The notes under the pieces are model-generated. The model worked only from the letters and a program-made list of their open reading frames with translations. It had not been told where the DNA came from and searched no databases. From positions 24,175 through 88,174 of the forward strand of contig NZ_VBUM01000005.1 in the NCBI RefSeq assembly GCF_005774735.1: a stretch of DNA of 64,000 bases, written 5' to 3'. The position numbers were made by a program, and so were the translations under genes. Of this stretch, positions 36,577 to 45,968 are shown in pieces. The number at the start of each line of letters is the position of its first letter. Positions within the stretch are counted from its first letter, which is position 1. This DNA comes from Microbacterium sp. 5K110. GTDB lineage: Bacteria; Actinomycetota; Actinomycetes; Actinomycetales; Microbacteriaceae.

Positions 36577-37323
36577 TCAGCCCTTCGAGCCCTGCGCCGC
36601 GACGGCGGCGGCACCGGCGGCGGCGGCCTCGGGGTCGAGGTACTCACCGGGGCCGAGCGGCGCGAGGTCGTCGTCGAGACGGTAGACCAGCGGGATGCCG
36701 GTGGGGATGTTCAGCTCGGCGATGTCGGCGTCGCTGATGCCCTCGAGGTGCTTGACGAGGCCGCGCAGGGAGTTGCCGTGCGCGGTGACGAGGACCGTCT
36801 TGCCGGCCTGCAGGTCGGGGACGATGTCGCTGTGCCAGTACGGGAGCATGCGGTCGATGACGATCTTCAGCGACTCGGTGTCGGGCACCTCGCCGTCGAT
36901 GCCGACGTAGCGCGGGTCGCCGACCTGGCTGTACTCGTCATCGGCGGGCAGCGGCGGCGGCGGCACGTCGAACGAACGGCGCCAGAGCATGAACTGCTCG
37001 TTGCCGAACTCTTCGAGCGTCTGGGCCTTGTCCTTGCCCTGCAGAGCGCCGTAGTGGCGCTCGTTGAGGCGCCACGTGCGCTTGACCGGGATCCACAGAC
37101 GGTCGGCCGCGTCGAGGGCGATGTTGGCGGTCTGGATCGCACGGCTGAGCACCGAGGTGTGCAGCACGTCGGGCAGGACGCCGGACTCCTTCAGGAGTTC
37201 GCCGCCGCGCTGGGCCTCGGCCTTCCCCTGGTCGGTGAGCCGGACGTCGACCCAGCCGGTGAACTGATTGGTCTTGTTCCACTCGCTCTGCCCGTGGCGG
37301 AGGAGGATCAGCGTGTGAGGCAT
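36577..37323 (-). CDS. gpmA: 2,3-bisphosphoglycerate-dependent phosphoglycerate mutase
   Basis: This 248-residue glycolytic enzyme interconverts 3- and 2-phosphoglycerate. It has the phospho-His motif [10 protein letters not shown] (His about residue 9), the [16 protein letters not shown] segment and the second His in [14 protein letters not shown]. The length matches the family (about 250). The ATG at 37323 has a GGAG site. Its place next to senX3-regX3 recalls mycobacterial gpm1. Confidence 0.95.
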   Translation of the reverse strand: MPHTLILLRHGQSEWNKTNQFTGWVDVRLTDQGKAEAQRGGELLKESGVLPDVLHTSVLSRAIQTANIALDAADRLWIPVKRTWRLNERHYGALQGKDKAQTLEEFGNEQFMLWRRSFDVPPPPLPADDEYSQVGDPRYVGIDGEVPDTESLKIVIDRMLPYWHSDIVPDLQAGKTVLVTAHGNSLRGLVKHLEGISDADIAELNIPTGIPLVYRLDDDLAPLGPGEYLDPEAAAAGAAAVAAQGSKG

Positions 37324-37383
37324 GACTCCATGCTAGCGACGCCGTGCGGTCGTCCCCGAGCGTGCGCCTGGCATCATGTCGGA

Positions 37384-38172
37384 GTGAGTCCCTCCCCCGT
37401 CGGCCGCCCGACACGCGGCACGACCGGGGTCAATCGGCTGCGGCGGGTCGACCGCTGGATCGCGCGGCATCCCGTGCTCCGCCGCGCCGACGACCCCCTC
37501 GTCGTCGACCTCGGGTTCGGCGCCAGCGCGGTCACCCCGCTCGAGCTGCACGCGCGGCTCACGCGTGTGCGCCCGGATGCCACGGTGCGGGGCCTCGAGA
37601 TCGATCCCGAGCGCGTCGCGCGGGCGCGCGCCCAGGCTGCGGGGGTTACGGGCATCGACTTCGCGGTCGGCGGATTCGAGGTGCCGATGCCGCACGGTCG
37701 GCGTCCGGCCATCATCCGGGCCATGAACGTACTGCGGCAGTACGACGAGGCCGACGTCGCCGCGGCCTGGGAGCGGATGTGCGGGCGGCTGGCTCCCGGC
37801 GGCATCCTCGTCGAAGGCACGTGCGACGAGATCGGGCGCGTCGTGACCTGGGTGGAGGTCGGCCCGGATGCCGCACCCCGAACGCTGACCGTGTCGCTCC
37901 GGCTCGCGGGTCTGGAGGATCCCGCGATCCTGGCCGAGCGCCTCCCGAAGGCGCTCATCCACCGCAACGTTCCCGGCGAAGGCGTGCACGAGTTCGTCGC
38001 CGCGCTGCAGCGGGAGTGGGTTCGGGCGGCGGCGGTCGCGCCGTTCGGCGCCGTCCACCGGTGGCGCACCTCCGTCGAGGCGCTGGCGGCCGCGGGATGG
38101 CCGGTGCGGGGACGCTCGCGCTGGCGACTCGGCGAGGTCGGGGTCGACTGGAGCGCCGTCGCGCCGCCCTGA
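37384..38172 (+). CDS. Class I SAM-dependent methyltransferase-like protein
   Basis: This 262-residue protein starts at GTG 37384. The SAM-binding motif I is VVDLGFGASAVTPLELHARL (about residues 39-58), followed by an acidic end-of-strand-two region (GLEIDPERVARA). Motif IV-like ARPAIIRAMNVLRQY follows. The C-terminal half lacks a recognisable substrate domain. Substrate unknown. It is divergent from gpmA, about 60 bases away, and converges on the FUSC gene with only 5 bases between stops. Confidence 0.75.
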   Translation: MSPSPVGRPTRGTTGVNRLRRVDRWIARHPVLRRADDPLVVDLGFGASAVTPLELHARLTRVRPDATVRGLEIDPERVARARAQAAGVTGIDFAVGGFEVPMPHGRRPAIIRAMNVLRQYDEADVAAAWERMCGRLAPGGILVEGTCDEIGRVVTWVEVGPDAAPRTLTVSLRLAGLEDPAILAERLPKALIHRNVPGEGVHEFVAALQREWVRAAAVAPFGAVHRWRTSVEALAAAGWPVRGRSRWRLGEVGVDWSAVAPP

Positions 38173-38177
38173 GGCTC

Positions 38178-39287
38178 TCAGACCCGCGGCAGCAGCGCCT
38201 GGGCCTCGGCGGACGGCATCCCCGTCGCCACGAGCAGGTCGACGGTGAGCGGCCGCATCGCCGAGATGAGGTTGAGTTCGCCGATGTTGCCGTCGGGCAG
38301 GATCGCGGCCGGATCCAGACGCGCGGCCAGCGCGGCGAGCGCGGCACGGGCGGCCGGTTCCATCGCCACGTCGTCGAGGGCGTCACGAACGAGCCCCGCG
38401 CCGCGTTCGATCTCGCCGAGGAGGTCGGCCGACACCGCGCGGGGCTGCCCGTCGGCACACAGATACGCCGCGCGACGGGCGACGACGCGCAGGTTGCGGG
38501 TGGCGAGATCCATCGCGGCACGGACGCGGGCGTGCCGGTCGAGCTCGGTGCGCTGGCGCCGGAGGAACGGCGAGATGCGCGCCACCTCCTGCCCCGACTC
38601 GAGCGAGCCGCTCCAGGCGTCCACGTAGGTCTGGAGAGCGCGGGCCCGCTCCAGACCGCGGTCGGCGCGGGCGCGGTCTCCGCGACGGAGGGCGCGCACG
38701 ATCGTGGCGGTGGCCACGTCGAACGCGTCGAACAGCTCGTCGGCGTCGCGCAGCTCGGTGCGGCGGAGCGTGCGCGGGATGAGCGCCGTGACCAGCAGCG
38801 CCGCCGCTCCCCCGACCGCACCGTCGAGGAGCCGCACGAAAGGGACGCCCGTGACGAGCACGAGTGCGATGAGCGACTGGACCACCGCGGCGAGGGCGAA
38901 ACCGGGCTGCGGTGACAGGAATCGCGCCACCAGGAGCGTGATCAGCATCGCCAGTCCGATCTGCCACCAGCCGGCACCGGCGATCAGCAGCACCAGCTCG
39001 GCGAGCAGGATGCCGACGAGCATGCCCGCGACGGTCTCGGCGACCCGCCACGGACGCGCGTCGCGCACCAGGCCGAGGCTGGACACGGTGACGGTCGCCG
39101 CCAGCAACGGAACGGGGTGTCCGAGGACCGCGTGCGCGAACGCGTACGCGGCGGTGGCGGCCACCACGATCTGCACGATCGCGGGAAGGGACTCGCGGAC
39201 GCGGCCCAGGCGACGCCGCAGGGTCGTGCGCAGGCGCGACCGTGGCACGACGACCCCGATGGTCGTCGAGGAATCCTCGTCGGTCAT
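38178..39287 (-). CDS. FUSC-family membrane protein
   Basis: This 369-residue protein has about six hydrophobic helices in its first 165 residues (VQIVVAATAAYAFAHAVLG, LVGILLAELVLLIAGAGWW, FALAAVVQSLIALVLV) and a helical cytoplasmic C-terminal half. The layout is that of the FUSC/ArAE aromatic-acid exporter family (half-size version). It overlaps ygfZ by 4 bases and is the last gene of that operon. Transport substrate unknown. Confidence 0.8.
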   Translation of the reverse strand: MTDEDSSTTIGVVVPRSRLRTTLRRRLGRVRESLPAIVQIVVAATAAYAFAHAVLGHPVPLLAATVTVSSLGLVRDARPWRVAETVAGMLVGILLAELVLLIAGAGWWQIGLAMLITLLVARFLSPQPGFALAAVVQSLIALVLVTGVPFVRLLDGAVGGAAALLVTALIPRTLRRTELRDADELFDAFDVATATIVRALRRGDRARADRGLERARALQTYVDAWSGSLESGQEVARISPFLRRQRTELDRHARVRAAMDLATRNLRVVARRAAYLCADGQPRAVSADLLGEIERGAGLVRDALDDVAMEPAARAALAALAARLDPAAILPDGNIGELNLISAMRPLTVDLLVATGMPSAEAQALLPRV

Positions 39288-40387
39288 TCCGCGGAGCGGC
39301 GACGGCCCAGGCGCGGGAGGCGCGGGACGCCGGCCGTGGCGCCCGCGTCGGCGGGCACGACCGTCTCCGCAGAGGCGGCGATCGGGCCGTCGGCGGTATC
39401 GACGACGTAGGGCACGTCGGCCGCCGCGGTGCGCTTGACCAGCGCGAGGGCGATGGGCCCGTCCTCGTAGTGCAGGGCGACCGAGGTCACGGCGCCGACG
39501 GCGTCGTCCCCGATGCGCACGACGTCGCCGCGCGCCGGGAGCACGCTGTCGCTGCCGTCGAGCTGCAGGGCGACGACGCGGCGCGGCGGGTGCCCGAGAT
39601 TGTGCACCTTCGCCACGGTCTCCTGACCGCGGTAGCAGCCCTTCGACAAATGCACAGCGGTGCGCAGCCAGTCCATCTCGTGCGGGAGCAACCGCTCGTC
39701 GGCGTCGACCGACACGCGCGGACGCCACGCGGCGACCCGCAGCGCGTCGACGGCGTCCCGACCGGCGAGAGCGACCTCGCCCGCCACCGCGGCGGCGACG
39801 ACGCGGTCGAACTCCGCGGCATCCACCACGGCCTCGGCCCAATCGCGCTCCGCACCGGGGTGGTCCTCGACGCGGGCGTACGCCCAGCCGCCCGGCGACA
39901 CGTCCGGCCAGGGATCGACCCACACGACGGGGGATCCGGCCGGGGCGACGGCGGCGAGCGCGCTCACGGCCGCGCGCGTCCCCCCGATCACCGACAGTTG
40001 GTCGGAGCGGTCGCGCACCTCCACCCGCAGGCGGAAGCGCATCCGGCCGAGCCACGCCGCCAGGGGCTCGGCGTCAGCGGCATCCACGAGGAGCCACGCG
40101 GTCTCACCGTCGTCGACGACCGCGGCGGCGTGCTCGACGCGGCCCTGCGGGTCGAGGATGAGCGTCTCGGTCGAGACGCCCGGGGGCAAGTGCGTGAGCG
40201 CCTGCGACGACAGGGAGTCGAGCCAGCTCAACCGGTCGGGACCGGAGACCGACAGCACGCGGCGATCGCCCAGGGGCGCGAGGGCGGAGCCGGATGCCAG
40301 GCGTCGCTGCTCCGCGAGAGGGGCACCGACATGACGCAGTCCGGCATCGTCGACGACGGCCCCGGGCACCTCGGAAAGGGGCGCCAT
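39284..40387 (-). CDS. YgfZ/GcvT-type folate-binding iron-sulfur repair protein
   Basis: This 367-residue protein of the YgfZ family uses tetrahydrofolate in repair or assembly of certain iron-sulfur enzymes. The diagnostic motif KGCYRGQE is present with its Cys, and the N-terminal GcvT-like domain begins SVSGPDRLSWLDSL. The ATG at 40387 overlaps the stop of the nitrobindin-like gene (TGATG). Confidence 0.88.
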   Translation of the reverse strand: MAPLSEVPGAVVDDAGLRHVGAPLAEQRRLASGSALAPLGDRRVLSVSGPDRLSWLDSLSSQALTHLPPGVSTETLILDPQGRVEHAAAVVDDGETAWLLVDAADAEPLAAWLGRMRFRLRVEVRDRSDQLSVIGGTRAAVSALAAVAPAGSPVVWVDPWPDVSPGGWAYARVEDHPGAERDWAEAVVDAAEFDRVVAAAVAGEVALAGRDAVDALRVAAWRPRVSVDADERLLPHEMDWLRTAVHLSKGCYRGQETVAKVHNLGHPPRRVVALQLDGSDSVLPARGDVVRIGDDAVGAVTSVALHYEDGPIALALVKRTAAADVPYVVDTADGPIAASAETVVPADAGATAGVPRLPRLGRRRSAE

Positions 40388-40986
40388 CACTCCGCCCGAG
40401 CCAAGCGTGCCGAGGCGTGCGACGCGCGTTCGCGTCCGAACGCCGCGATGTCCCACGCCCACAGCAGGTGGTCGTCGACCAGTCCGTACAGCCGTGTCGC
40501 GGACGCGTACGGCTTCGCCCCCGCGGTGCGGACGACTGCGTCGGTCGCGAGGTCGATGCGGGGTCCGCGGACCTGACCGAGGTAGAGCTCGAGGATGCCG
40601 TCGGAGTGGGCCAGGCTCACCTCGAGGGGGAAGCCGCCCTCGGCGGTGCGGAGCGTCTCGACGTCGTCGGCGGTGCGGGCCGCGGCGGACGCGGTGGGCG
40701 GCAGGAGCGCCGGACCGGCGTCGGCGTCGGCGGCCGGGCGCGCAACGCGCCAGTATCCGGTCTCGGACACGAGGGGCCGACGGCTCTCGCCGTCGAGAAG
40801 CCACGCGTGACCGGTGTAATTCACGAAGTCGCCGCCGTCATGGCTGAAGCTCACGCGGTGCGCGAACTCGCCGGAGAACGTGCGGCCATCGGCCTCGTAG
40901 TCGATGACGCCGGTGCCCTCCCACACGCCGATCAGCCACGAGAGCGGGACGAGGTCGGCGGGGAGGTCGGTCGGGATCTCGATCAC
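40387..40986 (-). CDS. Nitrobindin-like haem-binding beta-barrel (FABP family)
   Basis: This 199-residue protein has the nitrobindin signature LIGVWEGTG (about residues 17-25), a beta-barrel pattern, and the C-terminal haem-ligand His in ERASHASARL. Ferric haem binding and nitric-oxide or peroxynitrite chemistry are known for relatives. Compared with Rv0813c-type proteins it carries an extra Ala/Asp-rich insert (about residues 83-105). The start is GTG at 40986, 11 bases after the small membrane gene. It is coupled to ygfZ. Confidence 0.85.
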   Translation of the reverse strand: MIEIPTDLPADLVPLSWLIGVWEGTGVIDYEADGRTFSGEFAHRVSFSHDGGDFVNYTGHAWLLDGESRRPLVSETGYWRVARPAADADAGPALLPPTASAAARTADDVETLRTAEGGFPLEVSLAHSDGILELYLGQVRGPRIDLATDAVVRTAGAKPYASATRLYGLVDDHLLWAWDIAAFGRERASHASARLARAE

Positions 40987-40997
40987 GACGGCGCTCG

Positions 40998-41111
40998 TCA
41001 GCGCTGGCCGCGGTAGAGGTTCCAGATGACCGTTCCGGAGACGAAGGCGATCGCCAGCGAAGCGAGGCCGAGAAGTCCCACGAAGAAGAGTTCGAGCGCG
41101 AGGAGGTCCAT
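40998..41111 (-). CDS. Small membrane protein, 37 residues
   Basis: A short frame encodes MDLLALELFFVGLLGLASLA and continues to a basic end NLYRGQR: one hydrophobic helix of about 25 residues with a positive cytoplasmic tail. Start ATG 41111 and stop TGA sit neatly between two genes of the same direction, 11 bases before the nitrobindin-like start and 9 bases after the preceding gene's stop. The tight packing supports a real gene in the operon. Function unknown. Confidence 0.55.
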   Translation of the reverse strand: MDLLALELFFVGLLGLASLAIAFVSGTVIWNLYRGQR

Positions 41112-41120
41112 GGGCCAACT

Positions 41121-41411
41121 CTACCGGGGAACGATGGATGCCAGACCGAACCCGGCCGTGATCAGACCCAACACGATCAGGGCGCCCAGGACACTGGCCG
41201 CGACCCGCTGGATGAACGCCTGCGACCGCCCGCCCCAGAGCTGCACCGCGAACGCGGCGATGACGCACCCGCCGAGCGCGACGGTGATCCACTGCGCGCG
41301 CCATTCCGTCGGAACGAACAGTCCGATCGCGACGCCGGCCACGAGGGCCAGCACCCAGACCGCGACGATCCCGCCGAACGTGCGGCGCGGCGCGAGGTCG
41401 GGGGTCGACAT
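41121..41411 (-). CDS. Small integral membrane protein
   Basis: This 96-residue protein has three hydrophobic helices (GIVAVWVLALVAGVAIGLF, WITVALGGCVIAAFAVQLW, VAASVLGALIVLGLITAGF). I chose the ATG at 41411 behind TGGAGGGC. It is the first gene of the operon leading to the small membrane protein, nitrobindin-like, ygfZ and FUSC genes, and is divergent from glnR. I do not recognise a named family. Confidence 0.75.
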   Translation of the reverse strand: MSTPDLAPRRTFGGIVAVWVLALVAGVAIGLFVPTEWRAQWITVALGGCVIAAFAVQLWGGRSQAFIQRVAASVLGALIVLGLITAGFGLASIVPR

Positions 41412-41551
41412 GCCCTCCATCATGGCGCACCCCGGGCCATTCGTGCGCCCGGGCATGTCCGGGGCGCGTCGCACGCGAGGCCGTGACGGTGCGAACGCGC
41501 CGCTGACCCTAAGATGGGGCGGGTGCGGCAGGCCCGCACTGGGAGGTCCGT

Positions 41552-42244
41552 TTGGCTCAGCTTCTGGTACTCAGCTCCGCCCCCGGCGGCAGCGCCGTGC
41601 TGCCTGCGCTCGAGCTGTTGAGCCACCGCGTGCGGCAGATCCCCGCCGAACCGGCCCAGCTGGTCAACGCGCCGAGCGCCGATGTCGTCTTCATCGATGC
41701 GCGCGTCGACCTCGTCGGTGCCAAGTCCCTGTGCAAGATCCTCACGACCACGGGCATGGAAGCACCGCTCGTCCTGGTGGTGACCGAGGGCGGGCTGACC
41801 GCCGTCTCCACCGACTGGGGCGTCGACGACGTCGTGCTCGTGGGAGCAGGGCCGGCCGAGATCGACGCGCGCATCCGCTTGGCGATGGGCCGCCGCAGCG
41901 CGGAGCAGGTGTCCTCGCGCATCTCGACCTCCGGCATCACGATCGACGAGTCCTCGTATTCGGCGAAGGTGCACGGCAAGCCGCTCGACCTGACGTACAA
42001 GGAGTTCCAGCTCCTGCACTTCTTCGCCACGCACCCGTCGCGGGTGTTCACCCGCGAGCAGCTGCTGAGCGAAGTGTGGGGCTACGACTACTTCGGCGGC
42101 ACCCGCACCGTCGACGTCCACGTCCGTCGCCTGCGCGCCAAGCTCGGCGACCTCGAGCAGCTGATCGGCACCGTGCGCAACGTCGGGTACCGCTTCAACG
42201 TCTACGAGGACGAGCAGCCGCCCGTCCCCGCACCGTCCGCCTGA
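41552..42244 (+). CDS. glnR: Nitrogen regulator GlnR (orphan OmpR-family)
   Basis: This 230-residue protein has a degenerate receiver domain without the N-terminal acidic pair and a C-terminal winged helix ([26 protein letters not shown]...[18 protein letters not shown]). The N-terminal [12 protein letters not shown] and [26 protein letters not shown] blocks match actinobacterial GlnR, which controls glutamine synthetase and ammonium uptake without a partner kinase. The start is TTG at 41552 with GGGAGGTCC upstream. ppk follows 57 bases later. Confidence 0.88.
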   Translation: MAQLLVLSSAPGGSAVLPALELLSHRVRQIPAEPAQLVNAPSADVVFIDARVDLVGAKSLCKILTTTGMEAPLVLVVTEGGLTAVSTDWGVDDVVLVGAGPAEIDARIRLAMGRRSAEQVSSRISTSGITIDESSYSAKVHGKPLDLTYKEFQLLHFFATHPSRVFTREQLLSEVWGYDYFGGTRTVDVHVRRLRAKLGDLEQLIGTVRNVGYRFNVYEDEQPPVPAPSA

Positions 42245-42262
42245 TCCCCGCCGCGCGGTTCC

Positions 42263-42280
42263 GTTCACGCGCGTGTCACC
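42263..42280 (+). promoter_or_regulatory. Degenerate PHO-box-like repeat upstream of ppk
   Basis: GTTCACG (42263-42269) and TGTCACC (42274-42280) are 11 bp apart, with 6 and 5 of 7 bases matching GTTCACC. The site is 22 bases before the ppk start. Confidence 0.3.
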
Positions 42281-42301
42281 GACCCCTGCAATGATGAGGG
42301 A

Positions 42302-44470
42302 ATGATCGAACACGACGTGCTCGACGCGGGCCTGGGCGACGCGGACGACGACGATTTCGACGAGGCCGTCGAGGCCGCGGACGAGCAGCTTCCCGACCAT
42401 CGCTATCTCGATCGCGAGATCAGCTGGCTGTCGTTCAACCAGCGCGTGCTCGAACTGGCCGAGGACCCCACGGTTCCGGTGCTCGAACGCGCGAACTTCC
42501 TCGCGATCTTCGCCAGCAACCTCGACGAGTTCTTCATGGTGCGCGTCGCCGGCCTGAAGCGCCGCATCGTCACCGGCCTCGCCGTGCCGACGAACGTGGG
42601 CCGGGCTCCGCTGGACGTCCTCGCCGACATCTCGGCCGAGGCCCACCGTCTGCAGCTGCGGCACGCCGCGGCCTGGACCGACCAGGTGCGCCCGGCTCTC
42701 GCGGACGCGGGCATCGAGGTCGTGTCCTGGGATTCGCTCGACGAGGACTCCGCGTCGCGGCTCACCGAGTACTTCCAGCGCAACGTCTTCCCGGTGCTCA
42801 TGCCGCTCGCGGTCGACCCGGCGCACCCGTTCCCGTACATCTCGGGCCTCTCGCTGAACCTCGCGATCCGCATCCGCAACGCCCGGACCGGTCGCCAGGA
42901 GTTCGCCCGCCTCAAGGTGCCGCCGATGCTGCCGCGCTTCGTCGAGGTGCCCAGCAACGGCCGCGGAGTGCGGTACCTGCCGCTCGAGGAGCTCATCTCC
43001 AATCACCTCGGCGATCTCTTCCCCGGGATGGAGGTGCTCGACCACCACGCGTTCCGCCTCACCCGCAACGAAGACATGACGATCGAAGAGGATGAGACCG
43101 AGAACCTCATCCAGGCGCTCGAGGCCGAGCTGCTGCGACGCCGATTCGGTCCGCCGATCCGACTCGAGATCACCGACGACATGGACGATCTCACGCGCGA
43201 TCTCCTGCTCAGCGAACTCGACATCACCGATCAAGAGGTCTACCGCCTCCCCGGTGCGCTCGATCTGCGCGGCCTGTTCGATCTCTCGCGCATCGACCGC
43301 CCCGATCTGCACTACCCGCCGCACGTGCCCAAGACGGCCCTGCCGTTCCAGCCGCCCGAGCAGAACGGTCGCGCCGACGTCTTCGGCGCGATCCGCAAGG
43401 GCGACGTTCTCGTGCACCACCCCTACGAGTCGTTCGCGACGAGTGTCCAGGCCTTCCTCGAGCAGGCCGCGAAGGACCCGAACGTCCTCGCCATCAAGCA
43501 GACGCTGTACCGCACCTCGGGTGACAGCCCCATCGTGCAGGCGCTCATCGACGCCGCCGAAGCGGGCAAGCAGGTGCTCGCACTGGTCGAGGTGAAGGCG
43601 CGCTTCGACGAGGCGAACAACATCGTCTGGGCGCGCAAGCTCGAGAAGGCCGGCGTCCACGTCGTCTACGGTCTCGTCGGGTTGAAGACCCACTGCAAGC
43701 TCGCTCTCGTCATCCGCGAAGAAGAGGGCCGTCTGCGGCACTACAGCCACGTCGGCACGGGCAACTACAACCCGAAGACGAGCCGCATCTACGAGGACTT
43801 CGGCCTGTTCACCGTCGACGACCAGGTCGGCCGCGATCTGACGCGCCTGTTCAACGAGCTGAGCGGTTACGCGATCGAGAAGAAGTTCAAGCGTCTGCTC
43901 GTCGCCCCGTTGCACCTGCGCAAGGGTCTCCTCCGCCACATCGAGAAGGAGCGCCAGAACGCACTCGCGGGCAAGCCATCCGGCGTGCGGATCAAGGTCA
44001 ACTCCATGGTCGACGAGCAGATCATCGACGCGCTGTACCGGGCGAGCCAGGCCGGTGTCCCCGTCGAGGCGTGGGTGCGCGGCATCTGCTCGATCAAGCC
44101 GGGTGTCGAGGGCATGAGCGAGAACATCCGGGTGCGTTCGATCCTCGGCCGCTACCTGGAGCACTCCCGCATCTTCGCGTTCGCGAACGACGGCGACCCG
44201 CAGCTGTTCATCGGGAGCGCCGACATGATGCACCGCAACCTCGACCGTCGCGTCGAGGCACTGGTGCGCGTGGTGGACCCGAAGCAGATCCAGGAGCTCT
44301 CCGACCTGTTCGATCTGGCGATGGACGACGCGACGAGCTCGTGGCATCTTCGCCCCGAAGGAGAGTGGATCCGGCACAGCGTGGGGGCCGACGGCACGCC
44401 GCTGATCGACCTGCAGGAGCACACGATGGCGCGGATCCAGCGCAAGCGGCGCTCGCGGGCGGTCCGGTGA
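42302..44470 (+). CDS. ppk: Polyphosphate kinase 1
   Basis: This 722-residue enzyme polymerises the gamma-phosphate of ATP into polyphosphate. The N domain begins [19 protein letters not shown]. The two phospholipase-D-like catalytic halves include [18 protein letters not shown] and [14 protein letters not shown], with the autophosphorylated His, and [18 protein letters not shown] segments toward the end. Length is normal (about 690-740). Its stop overlaps the MutT1-like start as GTGA, so the two are coupled. Position among phoU, pst and regX3 fits phosphate storage. Confidence 0.95.
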   Translation: MIEHDVLDAGLGDADDDDFDEAVEAADEQLPDHRYLDREISWLSFNQRVLELAEDPTVPVLERANFLAIFASNLDEFFMVRVAGLKRRIVTGLAVPTNVGRAPLDVLADISAEAHRLQLRHAAAWTDQVRPALADAGIEVVSWDSLDEDSASRLTEYFQRNVFPVLMPLAVDPAHPFPYISGLSLNLAIRIRNARTGRQEFARLKVPPMLPRFVEVPSNGRGVRYLPLEELISNHLGDLFPGMEVLDHHAFRLTRNEDMTIEEDETENLIQALEAELLRRRFGPPIRLEITDDMDDLTRDLLLSELDITDQEVYRLPGALDLRGLFDLSRIDRPDLHYPPHVPKTALPFQPPEQNGRADVFGAIRKGDVLVHHPYESFATSVQAFLEQAAKDPNVLAIKQTLYRTSGDSPIVQALIDAAEAGKQVLALVEVKARFDEANNIVWARKLEKAGVHVVYGLVGLKTHCKLALVIREEEGRLRHYSHVGTGNYNPKTSRIYEDFGLFTVDDQVGRDLTRLFNELSGYAIEKKFKRLLVAPLHLRKGLLRHIEKERQNALAGKPSGVRIKVNSMVDEQIIDALYRASQAGVPVEAWVRGICSIKPGVEGMSENIRVRSILGRYLEHSRIFAFANDGDPQLFIGSADMMHRNLDRRVEALVRVVDPKQIQELSDLFDLAMDDATSSWHLRPEGEWIRHSVGADGTPLIDLQEHTMARIQRKRRSRAVR

Positions 44471-45405
44471 CCGAAACCGCCGTCTACGCCGCGGGCGGAG
44501 TGGTCTGGCGCCTGGTCGAGGGCAAGTTCCGTGTCCTGCTGATCCATCGCACCAAGTACCGCGACGTGACGCTGCCCAAGGGCAAGGTCGATCCCGGCGA
44601 GACGCTCGCCGAGACCGCCGTGCGTGAGATCCGCGAAGAGACCGGCATCCGTGTCTCGCTCGGGGTGCCCGTCGGCGTCTCGCGCTACCGGATGCCGAGT
44701 TCGCGGACGAAGATCGTGCACTACTGGGCGGCCGAGGCCACCGACGCCGCGGTGCGCACCTCGACGTTCGTGCCGAACAAAGAGATCGCGGCGATCGAGT
44801 GGGTGGGCCTGAAGAAGGCGCGCAAGCACCTCAGCTACCCCGTCGACATCGAGATCCTCGACGAATTCGTCCGCCTCGTCGATGAGCAGGCGCTCCCGAC
44901 GTTCCCGATCGTCGCCCTGCGGCATGCCAAGGCGCGGCCGCGAGAGGAGTGGGATGCCGAGGATTCCGCGCGCCCGCTCAGCCCGCGCGGCCGCCGTCAG
45001 TCGAATGCGATCGTCGGGCCGCTCTTGGCCTTCGGAGTGCGGCGGATCGTGTCCAGCCCCGCCGAACGTTGTGTGCGCACCGTCACTCCCCTTTCGGCGG
45101 CGCTCGCTCAACGCATCCAGGTGACCGAGGCGATCAGTCAGGACGCGTGGGAGAACGGGCGCAGCGACGCCCGGACGATCGTCGGCGAGCGCGTACGCGC
45201 CCGCAAGCCGGTGGTGCTGGTCAGCCACGGTCCGGTCCTGCCCGACATCATGCACGAGCTCGCCTTGGCCACCGGGACCATGCGGGGCTCGTATCTGGGC
45301 AGTTCGTCGGCTCTCGAGCCGGCGGCGTTCTCGGTGGCGCACGTTCCGGTCGCCCACCCGGGGTCGGGGATCGTCGCGATCGAGACGCACGAGCCGCACG
45401 TGTGA
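44467..45405 (+). CDS. MutT1-like Nudix hydrolase fused to a histidine phosphatase
   Basis: This 312-residue protein has an N-terminal Nudix domain with the full box [20 protein letters not shown] (residues about 40-60) and a C-terminal histidine-phosphatase domain (LRHAKA near residue 158, SHGPVL near 257). The arrangement equals mycobacterial MutT1, which hydrolyses 8-oxo-(d)GTP and diadenosine polyphosphates and removes phosphates. It starts at GTG 44467 overlapping ppk and its stop overlaps the next start (GTGA). A link to polyphosphate or nucleotide turnover is inference. Confidence 0.9.
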   Translation: MTETAVYAAGGVVWRLVEGKFRVLLIHRTKYRDVTLPKGKVDPGETLAETAVREIREETGIRVSLGVPVGVSRYRMPSSRTKIVHYWAAEATDAAVRTSTFVPNKEIAAIEWVGLKKARKHLSYPVDIEILDEFVRLVDEQALPTFPIVALRHAKARPREEWDAEDSARPLSPRGRRQSNAIVGPLLAFGVRRIVSSPAERCVRTVTPLSAALAQRIQVTEAISQDAWENGRSDARTIVGERVRARKPVVLVSHGPVLPDIMHELALATGTMRGSYLGSSSALEPAAFSVAHVPVAHPGSGIVAIETHEPHV

Positions 45406-45905
45406 CCCTCCCCGCGGAGGTCGAGGTCCGGTGGCGTCGCGTGCCCGAGGGCACCGCCCGCCGCGCCGTCTCCCGCGCCCTGCTGGCCGAGCTGCTCCCG
45501 GGGGCGTCGTTCGCCGCGCGGTGCGCCCGCTGCGGGGGCGACCACGGCCGGCTCCGGGTGTCGGGGGCGGATGCCGCGGTCTCGGTGTCCTACGCCGAAG
45601 GATGGGCGCTCGTGGTGGCGGCCTCCGGGGCGTCGCGCGTGGGCCTGGATGCCGTGCCGGTCGCGGTGACGGGTCTGGAACGGGTGCTCCCCGGCGCTGA
45701 CGCGCGGTCGTGGGCGCGTGTCGAGGCGGTGCTCAAGGCCGACGGGCGGGGGCTCACCGTCGACCCCGCACGCGTCCGTTTCGCAGCGGACCCGGCCGGG
45801 GCGGACTGGAGCGCCCGCGTCGGCGACGGTCCCGCGCTGACGGGGTGGGACGTCCCCGGACCGCCCGGGATCGTCGTCGCCGTGGCGCTGCCCACGCGAG
45901 GCTGA
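45402..45905 (+). CDS. Sfp-type 4'-phosphopantetheinyl transferase
   Basis: This 167-residue protein carries the Sfp-family blocks: CARCGGDHGRL, the strand VSVSYAEGWALVVAA, the Mg-binding VGLDAVPV (Asp present, the usual second acidic residue is Val) and WARVEAVLKADGRGL with the catalytic-site Glu. It is shorter than Sfp (224), like other actinobacterial forms. It would load phosphopantetheine on the carrier domain of the NRPS encoded about 1.4 kb away on the other strand. It starts at GTG 45402 overlapping the MutT1-like stop. Confidence 0.78.
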   Translation: MTLPAEVEVRWRRVPEGTARRAVSRALLAELLPGASFAARCARCGGDHGRLRVSGADAAVSVSYAEGWALVVAASGASRVGLDAVPVAVTGLERVLPGADARSWARVEAVLKADGRGLTVDPARVRFAADPAGADWSARVGDGPALTGWDVPGPPGIVVAVALPTRG

Positions 45906-45968
45906 CACACCCTGGGTGATTCGCGCGCGCTCCGCGGCGCGGCATCCGGAGGACGCAGGCTCCGAATG

